Assembly (NCBI GenBank): GCA_001797335.1 | Contig: MGPE01000006.1 | Location: 129,314 to 187,325, forward strand | DNA: 58,012 nucleotides | Direction of reading: 5' to 3' | Source: Deltaproteobacteria bacterium GWA2_38_16 | GTDB lineage: Bacteria; Bdellovibrionota; JACOXK01; 2-02-FULL-40-11 | Shown here: positions 34,546 to 41,861 of the stretch, piece by piece | Layout of the letters: each line of letters begins with the position of its first letter | Numbering within the stretch: the stretch's first letter is position 1 | The notes under the pieces: model-generated | Told to the model about the DNA's origin: nothing | The model's input: only the letters and a program-made list of their open reading frames with translations | Database searches by the model: none | Translations under genes and position numbers: made by a program

Positions 34546-34987
34546 CGGCATAGCCTGTGTTTTGATCCAACTTGGATTATTTCTAATCCTTTCTAAACTT
34601 CCTACTCCTGCCGATGCTCTCTTGCTTCAACTTACTTTTTCGAAAGAAACATTTACTCACATTGCTCAAACATGGGGGATAGAAGGAACCCATATTTATC
34701 TGAACCATTATTATTTGGATATGATGTACCCTATTTTTTATTCGCTTTTTCTCTCAGGCATTCTTAAAAAATTTTCTTCCACTTCTATTATTTATCTTCC
34801 TTTTATAGCCTGTGCTTTTGACCTCATTGAAAACACCTGCCACATTCTTCTTCTTACTTCTGGAAATTTTTCTTTCTCACTTATTATTCTAGCGGCTCTT
34901 TGTGCCTGGATAAAGTGGATCATTCTTCTCATTACTCTAATTCTAGTATTTTTATTCTGGAAGAAAAGCCCATCCCCTCCATATTGA
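34532..34987 (+). CDS. Small polytopic membrane protein of unknown function
   Basis: 151 residues with four predicted membrane segments (starts NGIACVLIQLGLFLIL and MMYPIFYSLFLSGIL, ends WIILLITLILVFLFWKK). NHYYLDMMYPIFY and AFDLIENTCHILL are notable charged-in-membrane segments seen in uncharacterised families. It begins at TTG 34532 inside the activator gene (14-bp overlap), so the two are coupled. Its C-terminal codons lie in the repeat that also makes up the yggU 3' end on the other strand, so the natural end of this protein may have been altered. Confidence 0.6.
   Translation: MLLINGIACVLIQLGLFLILSKLPTPADALLLQLTFSKETFTHIAQTWGIEGTHIYLNHYYLDMMYPIFYSLFLSGILKKFSSTSIIYLPFIACAFDLIENTCHILLLTSGNFSFSLIILAALCAWIKWIILLITLILVFLFWKKSPSPPY
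34935..34970. repeat. yggU-3'-end repeat, copy A
   Basis: A 36-bp core (extending to 38 bp at 34933-34970 against copy B with one mismatch) is shared with 37293-37328 and 38445-38480. It lies within the last codons of the membrane protein gene. Confidence 0.9.
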
Positions 34988-35020
34988 CTTTCTATTCTTT
35001 TTCCAATATATATCCCCCGC

Positions 35021-36376
35021 ATGTTCATTCGTTTTTTAATAATTTTTGCACTCCTCTTATCTTCTCATTTTTTAAATGCCGATCGCGCCAATCACAATGA
35101 TAAGATCATTTCTCTAGATCCTTCTTTGAATTCCTTTAGCAGAGATGAAGCACTTTTAGCTTCTTGGCAGGAGATGAGAGATGTTTCTGTCACACGCCCT
35201 GAAAAAATAGGTTCTGAAGAAATCCATTTATTAAGATATGCCATCAAGATTGGAAAGCATAAAAATACCCACCTTCCTCTTTATTTCTGGAAAGAAAGTT
35301 CTAAGACATTTGAGAATGGGAAGGAAAGCTCCAAAGCAGATTTTGAGCAAACACTTTCTTTAGAACAATCGCTCTCTCAAATTCCGCCTCAAGCCATCAT
35401 TTATACTATATATGATGGAGAAGAAGAGCATAAGGTCGTTTTCTTAATTCAACCAACCAAGGGACTCAACACCGTTGTTTATGGAGATAATGAAGAACCA
35501 TCCAAAAATACTTTTGAATTTAAAACATCTTTGGATGCTCCTAAGATATTCTATCAAGAAAAAGTCGTACAACATATCCTTCAAGCTATTTTAAAAATGA
35601 AACCTCCAAAGGAAGACATACATTTTTCAGATCTTAAAAATGTTCAAACGGCAGAAATAGTTAGCACCTTTGAAGTAAAGCTAGGAAATAAACATAACGT
35701 CACTCCGAAAGCCCATTATGGATTTAATACCTATCAAAGAGAATCCCTTTCTATCCAAGGAAATCCAGCCATTCCTACCTTCCTAACCCATCTTAGATTG
35801 GAAGATAAAAAAGTAGAACTTGATCGCATTGTTGTTGGAGATATGGAAGCCTTAAAATCATATCTTAAAGAAAACATGAAGAAGGATAAAGCAATTGTCA
35901 GAAATGAAAAAGATTTATTGGAGACCATAAAGGAAGATTTGAGTGCTAAAAAGATCAATAAAAAACACCAATTTTTAAAAGAAGATATAGATCGAGCAAT
36001 CATTGAAGCCTCTCCAGAAGCCATTTCACAAGCAGTAGACAGTATTATTAACTACTTTGATGGAAATATGGCCTGGGACTTCATGCCTGAAAACGTAAGA
36101 TCAAAAGAAGATCTTTATGAAAACTTAAAAGATGTTATTACCACAGCTAAAAAATTACATATCCCAGATATTGTTTTATTAAATGCAGCAGAGCGAATGA
36201 TCGATACTGTTTTTAATCCTCATAACTATCAATCAGTTAAAACACCAGACCATTATCTTCTGATGAAAAAAGATATTTCGCTTGGAAAATATATTGAAGG
36301 ATTACCTTCTGATATAAACGTGGAACTTTATTATGGCTATATTAATCAACAACTAATTTATTGGTTTAAAATATGA
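35021..36376 (+). CDS. Secreted protein of unknown function in accessory unit
   Basis: 451 residues with a signal peptide (MFIRFLIIFALLLSSHF, cut near LNADR). The remainder is soluble, mixed helix and strand, Lys/Glu-rich, with no recognised family. No clear ribosome site precedes the ATG. It overlaps the following lipoprotein gene by 4 bp (ATGA), so they are expressed together and may form a complex. The gene lies entirely between repeat copies A and B and is probably acquired. Confidence 0.65.
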   Translation: MFIRFLIIFALLLSSHFLNADRANHNDKIISLDPSLNSFSRDEALLASWQEMRDVSVTRPEKIGSEEIHLLRYAIKIGKHKNTHLPLYFWKESSKTFENGKESSKADFEQTLSLEQSLSQIPPQAIIYTIYDGEEEHKVVFLIQPTKGLNTVVYGDNEEPSKNTFEFKTSLDAPKIFYQEKVVQHILQAILKMKPPKEDIHFSDLKNVQTAEIVSTFEVKLGNKHNVTPKAHYGFNTYQRESLSIQGNPAIPTFLTHLRLEDKKVELDRIVVGDMEALKSYLKENMKKDKAIVRNEKDLLETIKEDLSAKKINKKHQFLKEDIDRAIIEASPEAISQAVDSIINYFDGNMAWDFMPENVRSKEDLYENLKDVITTAKKLHIPDIVLLNAAERMIDTVFNPHNYQSVKTPDHYLLMKKDISLGKYIEGLPSDINVELYYGYINQQLIYWFKI

Positions 36377-37260
36377 AAAAAATTCTTTATTCTTTAATGA
36401 TTGTTTCTTTTATTTTCCCATTAGGATGTTCTAAAAAACATAAGAGTGAACATCTTTATCCTTCTACAGGATTTTATGCTTTAAAACTTTACGCCGCTCT
36501 TAATACCATTGATCAAAATTTTTCCCCCAATACAGCTGTGGTTTATTCCGATATTAAGCTCACTCAACTTGAAGTTCAGCATTGGTATGATCATGACAAA
36601 GGTACCCGTGACCCTGCTTATCCTAAAAGAGATACCTGGGGACATTCTTATGTGGTTGAAGTCACCGGACAAAGTATTAAGGAAAAATTATCTGTGGCTG
36701 CATTGCCAATAGAATTTGATTATGGCCATGATTATCCTCTTCGCGATGGCGCACAAAAAATAAGTTTAAAAAGATTATCTTTACTGAACTCTGCAAATGT
36801 TTATTCATTGGTCTCGCCCCACTTAAATCCCATGCCCGCCCCTATTCAAGATCATGCTTTTTTCACGATCGCTACAGGAAGTCTTCCTCAACTTAACTCT
36901 ACACTTACCAATGGAGTGGCTTATCCCTTTAGTATCGGAATAACATCTCCACAAACAGCTCCACTTGTTTTAGCCTATTATCCCTTAGGTGCATTTGAAG
37001 GATATATACCCTCTTATGCTGTAAATAATCAGAGTAATGCTGATAGCCGTATTTCCAAACACGTTAACAATGTTCCTGTTTTATTTACAGATACCAGCGC
37101 TCGAATTAAAATATATGGAAGCTACACACCTTCTATTGATAAAGTAACAGGATTTATTGAACACGATTATTATCAATACGGAACATTTTCAATTCAAGAT
37201 GTACAAAAACCTGAAAGCATTTTGCAATTTGAGATTTTTGGTACACCCATTCACAAATAA
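36373..37260 (+). CDS. Lipoprotein of unknown function in accessory unit
   Basis: 295 residues starting MKKILYSLMIVSFIFPLGCS, a lipobox with Cys19. The residues after it (KKHKSE) do not include Asp at +2, so outer-membrane sorting is expected. The body is strand-rich with several aromatic/Pro loops and no recognised domain. Translationally coupled to the preceding secreted protein. Repeat copy B begins about 30 bp after its stop codon. Confidence 0.65.
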   Translation: MKKILYSLMIVSFIFPLGCSKKHKSEHLYPSTGFYALKLYAALNTIDQNFSPNTAVVYSDIKLTQLEVQHWYDHDKGTRDPAYPKRDTWGHSYVVEVTGQSIKEKLSVAALPIEFDYGHDYPLRDGAQKISLKRLSLLNSANVYSLVSPHLNPMPAPIQDHAFFTIATGSLPQLNSTLTNGVAYPFSIGITSPQTAPLVLAYYPLGAFEGYIPSYAVNNQSNADSRISKHVNNVPVLFTDTSARIKIYGSYTPSIDKVTGFIEHDYYQYGTFSIQDVQKPESILQFEIFGTPIHK

Positions 37261-37292
37261 ACCACTTTTATTAATTCTTCTTACCTCTCTTA

Positions 37293-37371
37293 CTCTAATT
37301 CTACTATTTTTATTCTGGAAGAAAAGCCTGAGATAATTTGAATATGGGATAAAATCGATATTTATTTCTTT
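37293..37371 (-). pseudogene. yggU remnant (repeat copy B with internal deletion)
   Basis: Positions 37293-37350 match 38445-38502 (yggU 3' end) at 57 of 58 positions, and 37351-37371 match 38707-38727 (upstream of yggU) at all 21. The 204 bp between those two blocks in the intact locus (38503-38706, most of yggU and its leader) are missing. This is therefore a duplicated yggU locus that lost its interior. Confidence 0.85.
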
Positions 37372-37624
37372 TCTACTTTTTCTCTTTGCTTTCATTCCTG
37401 TATCTTTATATAATAAATCTTTTCTGCGTTATTGATAAAGAAATCGGCAAAATAGCTGAAAAATCCCCAAAAGAAACTTAAAATATTCCCCCTATACTTT
37501 CACCATGGAAGAAAAGTCCGAAAAATTACCCTTGCAAAAGAAAAGTTGTCAGGTAAAACATCTCTAAAATTAAAGGAAATAAATCCTTTGATGATTTTGA
37601 TGATTAAGATAGGGAGGTGTTAGC
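37372..37624. other. Intergenic part of the 364-bp gap before the small secreted pair
   Basis: The gap 37261-37624 holds the yggU remnant, then AT-rich sequence with no convincing gene. A small inverted repeat AAAGGA-AATAAA-TCCTTT lies around 37575-37592, and GGGAGGTG just before 37625 is the ribosome site of the next gene. I see no clear promoter. Confidence 0.5.
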
Positions 37625-37978
37625 ATGTTTAAGCAAGTTATATTGTCAATAGTTGGTTTATTGATGTTTGGATCAAATGCCTTTGCATTACAGTGGATGA
37701 ACTGTTCTAATGCAGATGGCTCTCTTAAAAGAGTAGAAACGGAAGTATGGGGCGCAAATCCTGTGGAATGGCTTTCTAATGGCGAAACGGTTGTAAATGC
37801 TGAAGAGGAATTTAATGATGCCAAAAAAGTTGTTCTTGAAAAAATAGACCGAACAAAAGTTTCTGTAGATGAAGTATTTGCAACACAAGTAACTGTTAGT
37901 ACTACCGTTGGAAATGCAGAATTCAGAGTCACAGATTTTGTAATTTGCAAATCACATCGAGACAACAGGAAAGATTAA
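37625..37978 (+). CDS. Small secreted protein of unknown function (pair, first gene)
   Basis: 117 residues with a signal peptide (MFKQVILSIVGLLMFGSNAF, cut after AFA) and a strong ribosome site. The mature ~95 residues contain two Cys (in MNCSNADGS and FVICKS), likely a disulfide. No family recognised. Its stop codon overlaps the start of the next gene by one base (TAATG), so the two are coupled. Located in unit B-C, downstream of the yggU remnant. Confidence 0.65.
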   Translation: MFKQVILSIVGLLMFGSNAFALQWMNCSNADGSLKRVETEVWGANPVEWLSNGETVVNAEEEFNDAKKVVLEKIDRTKVSVDEVFATQVTVSTTVGNAEFRVTDFVICKSHRDNRKD

Positions 37979-38424
37979 TGAAAAAAATTAACTTAATCCT
38001 AATAATTTTTGGTGTATTTATTACCTTCACGGCTTTAGCCCAGGAAGATATTTTCCAAGAAATCGCTGACAACGCCCCTGTGGGCAATGGATGGGCATCG
38101 GTCGAGAACTATGACCTAAATACTAAAAAATCAGACTTAGTTGTACAAGCTCTAGCCGAACTTAAAGAGGAATATTGGGAGAATTGCGGTCCTTGGAAAA
38201 CTTTTAGAGGCCCTCGTACTTCTATTAGAAAAATTAAAAAACTTGAAGCAGATCAAGGCATAGAAGTTTCTGCTAGAAGACTTCAGAGTCTTTATGATCA
38301 GAAAAAAATCGTTGCACTAGTAGGCACAGAATCCAATAACAGAGTAGAATGCAGTCTACATTGGTTTAACATCTATGGAACAGATGGAAGTGTCTTAAGG
38401 CTACGATATAATTTGGGCGATTAA
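37978..38424 (+). CDS. Small secreted protein of unknown function (pair, second gene)
   Basis: 148 residues; the start is ATG 37978, which gives a clean signal peptide (MKKINLILIIFGVFITFTAL, cut near LAQED). An in-frame extension to 37945 adds a non-signal sequence and is rejected. The mature part holds two Cys (ENCGPW, VECSLH) and a basic central helix (RTSIRKIKKLEADQG). It may act with the preceding protein as a secreted complex or an effector/partner pair; unproven. Ends 14 bp before the yggU stop on the opposite strand. Confidence 0.62.
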   Translation: MKKINLILIIFGVFITFTALAQEDIFQEIADNAPVGNGWASVENYDLNTKKSDLVVQALAELKEEYWENCGPWKTFRGPRTSIRKIKKLEADQGIEVSARRLQSLYDQKKIVALVGTESNNRVECSLHWFNIYGTDGSVLRLRYNLGD

Positions 38425-38438
38425 ACTTTCTTCTCACT

Positions 38439-38660
38439 CTAATTCTCTAATTCTAATATTTTTATTCTGGAAGAAAAGCCTGAGATAATTTGAATATGGG
38501 ATTTGGCAATTTTAAAATGCTTTGAAAGAAGCAAAATCAACGCTTCATTGGCCTTTCCTTCTTGTGCAGGCGCATGCACCCACACTTCATATTCCCCTGA
38601 AGAAATCTGAACCACTTTTTCCTGCTTTGAATTAGGTTTTATTTTAACTCGAATTTTCAT
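38439..38660 (-). CDS. yggU: YggU family protein (DUF167)
   Basis: 73 residues matching DUF167: KIRVKIKPNSKQEKV, the conserved VHAPAQEGKANEALILLLSK and C-terminal ISGFSSRIKIL. Function unknown in general; often encoded near yggS/yggT, and yggS is indeed 1 kb away. The last ~19 codons lie in the sequence repeated at 34935 and 37293. A palindrome with 8-bp arms (38669-38688) lies just upstream. Confidence 0.88.
   Translation of the reverse strand: MKIRVKIKPNSKQEKVVQISSGEYEVWVHAPAQEGKANEALILLLSKHFKIAKSHIQIISGFSSRIKILELEN
38445..38502. repeat. yggU-3'-end repeat, copy C (intact gene)
   Basis: Matches 37293-37350 at 57 of 58 positions; the first 36 bp are also shared with 34935-34970. Confidence 0.95.
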
Positions 38661-38668
38661 AAGAATAC

Positions 38669-38688
38669 TAATAATCCTAAGATTATTA
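38669..38688. promoter_or_regulatory. Palindrome upstream of yggU
   Basis: TAATAATC-CTAA-GATTATTA is a perfect inverted repeat with 8-bp arms, ending 9 bp before the yggU start codon. It could be an operator or an RNA hairpin controlling translation. Confidence 0.35.
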
Positions 38689-38733
38689 TTATGATAAGTT
38701 ATCTCGAAAATCGATATTTATTTCTTTAACTTC

Positions 38734-39411
38734 TTAATGTTTTGAGGCAAGATAGCCATTGATGGTTCGGATGATGATGGGGAGGAAGGAAATAAAAATA
38801 ATCCCCACAATAACAAATTCAAAATTTTCTTTTACAATCGGGATGGCTCCAAAGTAAAACCCCAGGGCTAAAAATAGGGAAACCCACGCAATTGCCCCCA
38901 CAATATTAAACACACAAAAGCTTTTGTATTCCATTTTTCCAATGCCAGCCACAAAAGGAGCAAAGGTTCTAAAAATAGGCAAAAAACGAGCTAAAATAAT
39001 CGTTTTTTTGCCGTGGCGTTCATAGAAGGCGCGTGTTGATAAAAGATGTTTTTCATTAAACCATCGGCTGGTTTTGCTTTTAAAAATTTTGGGGCCCACA
39101 TGATAACCAATCATATAATTTACAAAATCCCCTAATACGGCTGCCACAATCAACGTAGTAGCGATCCAAAAAAAATGAAGATTTCCTGTCTTTAACTGTA
39201 AGAAGGTTCCCAATGCAAAGAGTAAAGAATCACCGGGTAAAAATGGAGTGACCACCAATCCTGTTTCACAAAAAACAATAACAAACAGCAATGCATAGAT
39301 CCCAGGCCCTAAAATGAGGATCCATTTATGTAAGTAGAGGTCCAAATGTAAGAACATTTCGGTAAGCACATGAAAGTTTGTAATAAAAAAATCTAAAAAA
39401 GTATCAAGCAT
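38734..39411 (-). CDS. DedA family membrane protein
   Basis: 225 residues of the DedA/SNARE-associated family. VFCETGLVVTPFLPGDSLLF, GDFVNYMIGYHVG, FYERHGKKTIILARFLPIFRTFAPFVAG (two blocks around residues 128-155) and the Gly-rich re-entrant loops are visible. Bacterial DedA proteins act as flippases/scramblases for undecaprenyl phosphate or phospholipids at the inner membrane. AAGGAA precedes the ATG. It lies 36 bp downstream of tRNA-Phe and probably shares its promoter. Confidence 0.92.
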   Translation of the reverse strand: MLDTFLDFFITNFHVLTEMFLHLDLYLHKWILILGPGIYALLFVIVFCETGLVVTPFLPGDSLLFALGTFLQLKTGNLHFFWIATTLIVAAVLGDFVNYMIGYHVGPKIFKSKTSRWFNEKHLLSTRAFYERHGKKTIILARFLPIFRTFAPFVAGIGKMEYKSFCVFNIVGAIAWVSLFLALGFYFGAIPIVKENFEFVIVGIIFISFLPIIIRTINGYLASKH

Positions 39412-39447
39412 TTAATATTCCTTAATGTCCCTATAGAAAAATAAAAA

Positions 39448-39520
39448 TGCCTCAGGGGAGAATCGAACTCCCGACACGCGCCTTTTCAGGGCGCTGCTCT
39501 ACCGACTGAGCTACCGAGGC
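39448..39520 (-). tRNA. Phenylalanine tRNA (anticodon GAA)
   Basis: Acceptor GCCTCGG/CTGAGGC, D-arm GCTC...GAGC, anticodon stem GCGCC/GGCGC with loop CTGAAAA, and T-arm GGGAGTTCGATTCTCCC. The discriminator is A. CCA is not encoded, in contrast to tRNA-Sec in the same window. Confidence 0.95.
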
Positions 39521-39532
39521 ACTATTCATCTG

Positions 39533-39561
39533 GGTATAGGCAAACGAGCATTTATTGTCAA
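39533..39561 (-). promoter_or_regulatory. Promoter of tRNA-Phe (and DedA)
   Basis: On the minus strand TTGACA (39561-39556) and TATACC (39538-39533) are spaced by exactly 17 bp; the start falls just before the tRNA 5' end. Confidence 0.75.
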
Positions 39562-39592
39562 ACAAATTGTGCCTGTGATACATAAGACGTTA

Positions 39593-40234
39593 ATGTCCGA
39601 CATTAAAAAAAATATTGAAACCATCCAAAATATTATTTCTGAGTACAAACGCCCCATTACTTTAATCGGAGTTACTAAAAATCAACCTCTAGAAAAAATA
39701 AAAGAAGCCATGGATGCAGGGCTTACCCATTTTGGGGAAAATTATGCCCAAGAGTTTTTAGAAAAATGGAAACCAGGAGATGATATTCAATGGCATTTTA
39801 TTGGGCATCTTCAAACCAACAAAGTAAAATATATTATTGATAAAGTAGCCTCCATTCAAAGCGTCGATAGTCTAAAACTTTTCCAAACCATTCACAAAGA
39901 AGTTCAAAAAATAAATCGAGTTATTTCTGTTTTTATCGAAGTCAATATTGGTGAAGAACCTTCCAAATCGGGAGTACTCCCACAAAATCTTTCTTCTTTT
40001 TTAACAACACTTCCCAAGAGTCCTTATATAGAAGTAGTGGGTTTAATGACGATTCCTCCCCATCAGGAAGACCCAGAAAAAATGAGACCTTATTTTAAAA
40101 AAATAGCTGCACTTCAAAAAGAAACCCAATTAAAAGAACTCTCCATGGGGATGTCTCATGATTTTAAAATCGCGCTAGAAGAAGGCGCTACCTATATACG
40201 AATTGGAGAGGCTATTTTTGGGAAAAGACTTTAA
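39593..40234 (+). CDS. yggS: YggS/PROSC-family PLP homeostasis protein
   Basis: 213 residues from ATG 39593 (the ORF extends to GTG 39569 through the tRNA promoter region). A PLP-binding alanine-racemase-like barrel: the PLP lysine lies in ITLIGVTKNQPLEKIKEA; GLTHFGENYAQEFLEKW, WHFIGHLQTNKVKYI, SMGMSHDFKIALEEGATYIR and RIGEAIFGKR are family signatures. It buffers free pyridoxal phosphate in the cytoplasm. Its stop codon shares TTAA with the convergent M23 peptidase. Confidence 0.93.
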   Translation: MSDIKKNIETIQNIISEYKRPITLIGVTKNQPLEKIKEAMDAGLTHFGENYAQEFLEKWKPGDDIQWHFIGHLQTNKVKYIIDKVASIQSVDSLKLFQTIHKEVQKINRVISVFIEVNIGEEPSKSGVLPQNLSSFLTTLPKSPYIEVVGLMTIPPHQEDPEKMRPYFKKIAALQKETQLKELSMGMSHDFKIALEEGATYIRIGEAIFGKRL

Positions 40235-41088
40235 TTAAACATGAAATCGCTGGGATCGAGTGGCACATTATCGAGCCTCACTTCATAATGAAGATGAACG
40301 CCCCGAGTATGGCCCGTTCGGCCGACTAAGGCAATTTTAGAACCTCGTTTCACAAATTGTCCTGCCTTCACTAAAAGAGAAGAAGCATGTGCAAAAATGG
40401 TTTTTACCCCAAACCCGTGATCGAGCACAATGTGACGACCATAGCCATTGGAATACCCCACATATTCTACTAATCCATCGGCAGGAGCCACCACACGTGA
40501 TCCAAAATTAGCTCCTAAGTCCACCCCTTCATGCATTTTCCACTGACCAAAAGGGGTTTTTCTAAACCCAAATTTGGAAGTAATACGCCCCCACACTGGA
40601 CTTATAGAAGGAACAGAAGCCAGCAACGTTTCATTTTGACCAAAAAAATCATCCAACTCTGCTAAATATCGTTCCTGAGTTTGCGCTTCCGATTGCAGAT
40701 CTTTTACTTTTCTCTTTATTTTTTCTAAGCCCATAGAAGTAGGAGGTTCATGAGGAATAAGTTCAGGGATAGACGCTTTTTTATTCTTTGATTTTTGAAC
40801 TAATTTTTCTCCTGTCATTGAATTTTTAATCCGCGCAATGACTTTTAACTTTGAAGAAAATTTATTGAGTTGATTTAAAGTACGATCAATCGTAGCGAGC
40901 GAACTTTTAATATCGAGCATTTGTGTTGTTAACGTAACGCTTTGTTCATGAAGCGCCTTAAATGCTGAAAACTCATCATGAAGTCTATAGTATTTAAATC
41001 CTAAAATAGAAATTCCAATAAGGAGAAAAGCCAACACAATATATATTTTTTTTATTTTTACCATCGTATAAAAGAATTTGGCTATCAT
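40231..41088 (-). CDS. M23 family peptidase with N-terminal anchor and coiled coil
   Basis: 285 residues: one membrane segment (~12-32), a coiled coil (~40-140), then a LytM/M23 domain. The zinc ligands are visible in MHEGVDLGANFG (His, Asp) and VHLHYEVR (His-x-His), with VEYVGYSNGYGRHIVLDHG between. It cleaves or regulates cleavage of peptidoglycan cross-bridges in the periplasm. The ATG overlaps the PP2C stop (ATGA) and GGAGG is upstream. The pairing of a murein hydrolase with a PP2C phosphatase suggests phospho-control of cell wall work (inference). Confidence 0.9.
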   Translation of the reverse strand: MIAKFFYTMVKIKKIYIVLAFLLIGISILGFKYYRLHDEFSAFKALHEQSVTLTTQMLDIKSSLATIDRTLNQLNKFSSKLKVIARIKNSMTGEKLVQKSKNKKASIPELIPHEPPTSMGLEKIKRKVKDLQSEAQTQERYLAELDDFFGQNETLLASVPSISPVWGRITSKFGFRKTPFGQWKMHEGVDLGANFGSRVVAPADGLVEYVGYSNGYGRHIVLDHGFGVKTIFAHASSLLVKAGQFVKRGSKIALVGRTGHTRGVHLHYEVRLDNVPLDPSDFMFN

Positions 41089-41786
41089 ATTTCCTCCACC
41101 TTTACAATGAGAACCGTTATATTGTCGTCTCCTCCCCTCTGATTAGCAATTTCAATTAATTTCTTAGATGCTGCTTCTAAAGGTAAAGAAGAGACCACTT
41201 TGGCAACTTCATGATTTTTAACACACCCGTAAAGCCCGTCTGAACACAAAACATAATAATCTCCTCTAGTAATTTTTTTAGTATATAGATCTACCTCGAC
41301 TTCTCGCTCATAGCCTACTGAACGCGTAATTACATTTTTTAATGGCATGGCCATTCCTGAAACCAGTTGTTCAGAAATAAGCGTGTGATCTTGAGACAAC
41401 TGCCAAATCATTCCCTCTCGAATAAAATAAGCCCGACTATCTCCCACATGGGCCACATAAACCGTGTCATAAGAAAAATAAAGAGAGGTCACGGTGGTCC
41501 CCATTCCTTTTAAGGAGGGGTTTTGAACGGCCTTCTCATAAATATTTTTATTAGCCTGCTCAATAGACTTCATAAGATAGGTAGAAGGATCCATCGAACG
41601 CCCTACTGCTAAAAAGAGGTGATTAATGGTTTCTGTAGCCACTCGGGAAGCAACTTCTCCTGCCACATGCCCGCCCATGCCATCGGCTACCACATAGAGC
41701 TTAGCCCTTTCATTACAAACAAAGCTATCTTGATTGTTTTTTCTTTTCCGGCCAATATCTGTCAAACCAAAAGAATGTAGTTTCAT
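41085..41786 (-). CDS. PP2C-family serine/threonine phosphatase
   Basis: 233 residues with all metal-binding motifs of the PP2C/Stp family: NQDSFVC, VADGMGGHVAGEVAS, VYVAHVGDSRAYF, LCSDGLYG and GGDDNITVLIV. A cytoplasmic Mn/Mg-dependent phosphatase acting on phospho-Ser/Thr proteins. No cognate Ser/Thr kinase is in the window. First gene of a two-gene operon with the M23 peptidase. Confidence 0.93.
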   Translation of the reverse strand: MKLHSFGLTDIGRKRKNNQDSFVCNERAKLYVVADGMGGHVAGEVASRVATETINHLFLAVGRSMDPSTYLMKSIEQANKNIYEKAVQNPSLKGMGTTVTSLYFSYDTVYVAHVGDSRAYFIREGMIWQLSQDHTLISEQLVSGMAMPLKNVITRSVGYEREVEVDLYTKKITRGDYYVLCSDGLYGCVKNHEVAKVVSSLPLEAASKKLIEIANQRGGDDNITVLIVKVEEI

Positions 41787-41861
41787 AATGTATTGTAATG
41801 TAATGCCACGTACAACTAAATTGATTATAGATTGACTTTAAAATCCATGTCAACAATTTGA

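Larger units (their letters stand above)
34971..37328. mobile_element. Accessory unit A-B (2358 bp between repeat copies)
   Basis: This unit runs from repeat copy A to copy B and holds two coupled genes for an unknown secreted protein and a lipoprotein, both reading towards copy B. It has no recombinase. It is interpreted as an insertion bounded by yggU 3'-end sequence, in parallel with units 6029-7885 and 37329-38480. Confidence 0.5.
37329..38480. mobile_element. Accessory unit B-C (1152 bp between repeat copies)
   Basis: Between the yggU remnant and the intact yggU 3' end lie two small coupled secreted-protein genes reading towards yggU. No integrase or transposase. The layout is the same as in the phosphorylase unit: intact host gene, inserted genes convergent to it, orphan host 3' end on the far side. 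Confidence 0.5.

Noticed and set aside
34792-37395. Minus-strand ORFs over repeat copies A and B with similar peptides (LFFQNKNTRIRV / LFFQNKNSRIRV)
   Set aside because: They are readings of the yggU-end repeat in a frame different from YggU, lack start signals and domains, and overlap better-supported genes.
34935-38480. Three similar repeats considered as a CRISPR-like array
   Set aside because: Only three copies, 1.2-2.4 kb apart with full genes between; they match a gene 3' end.
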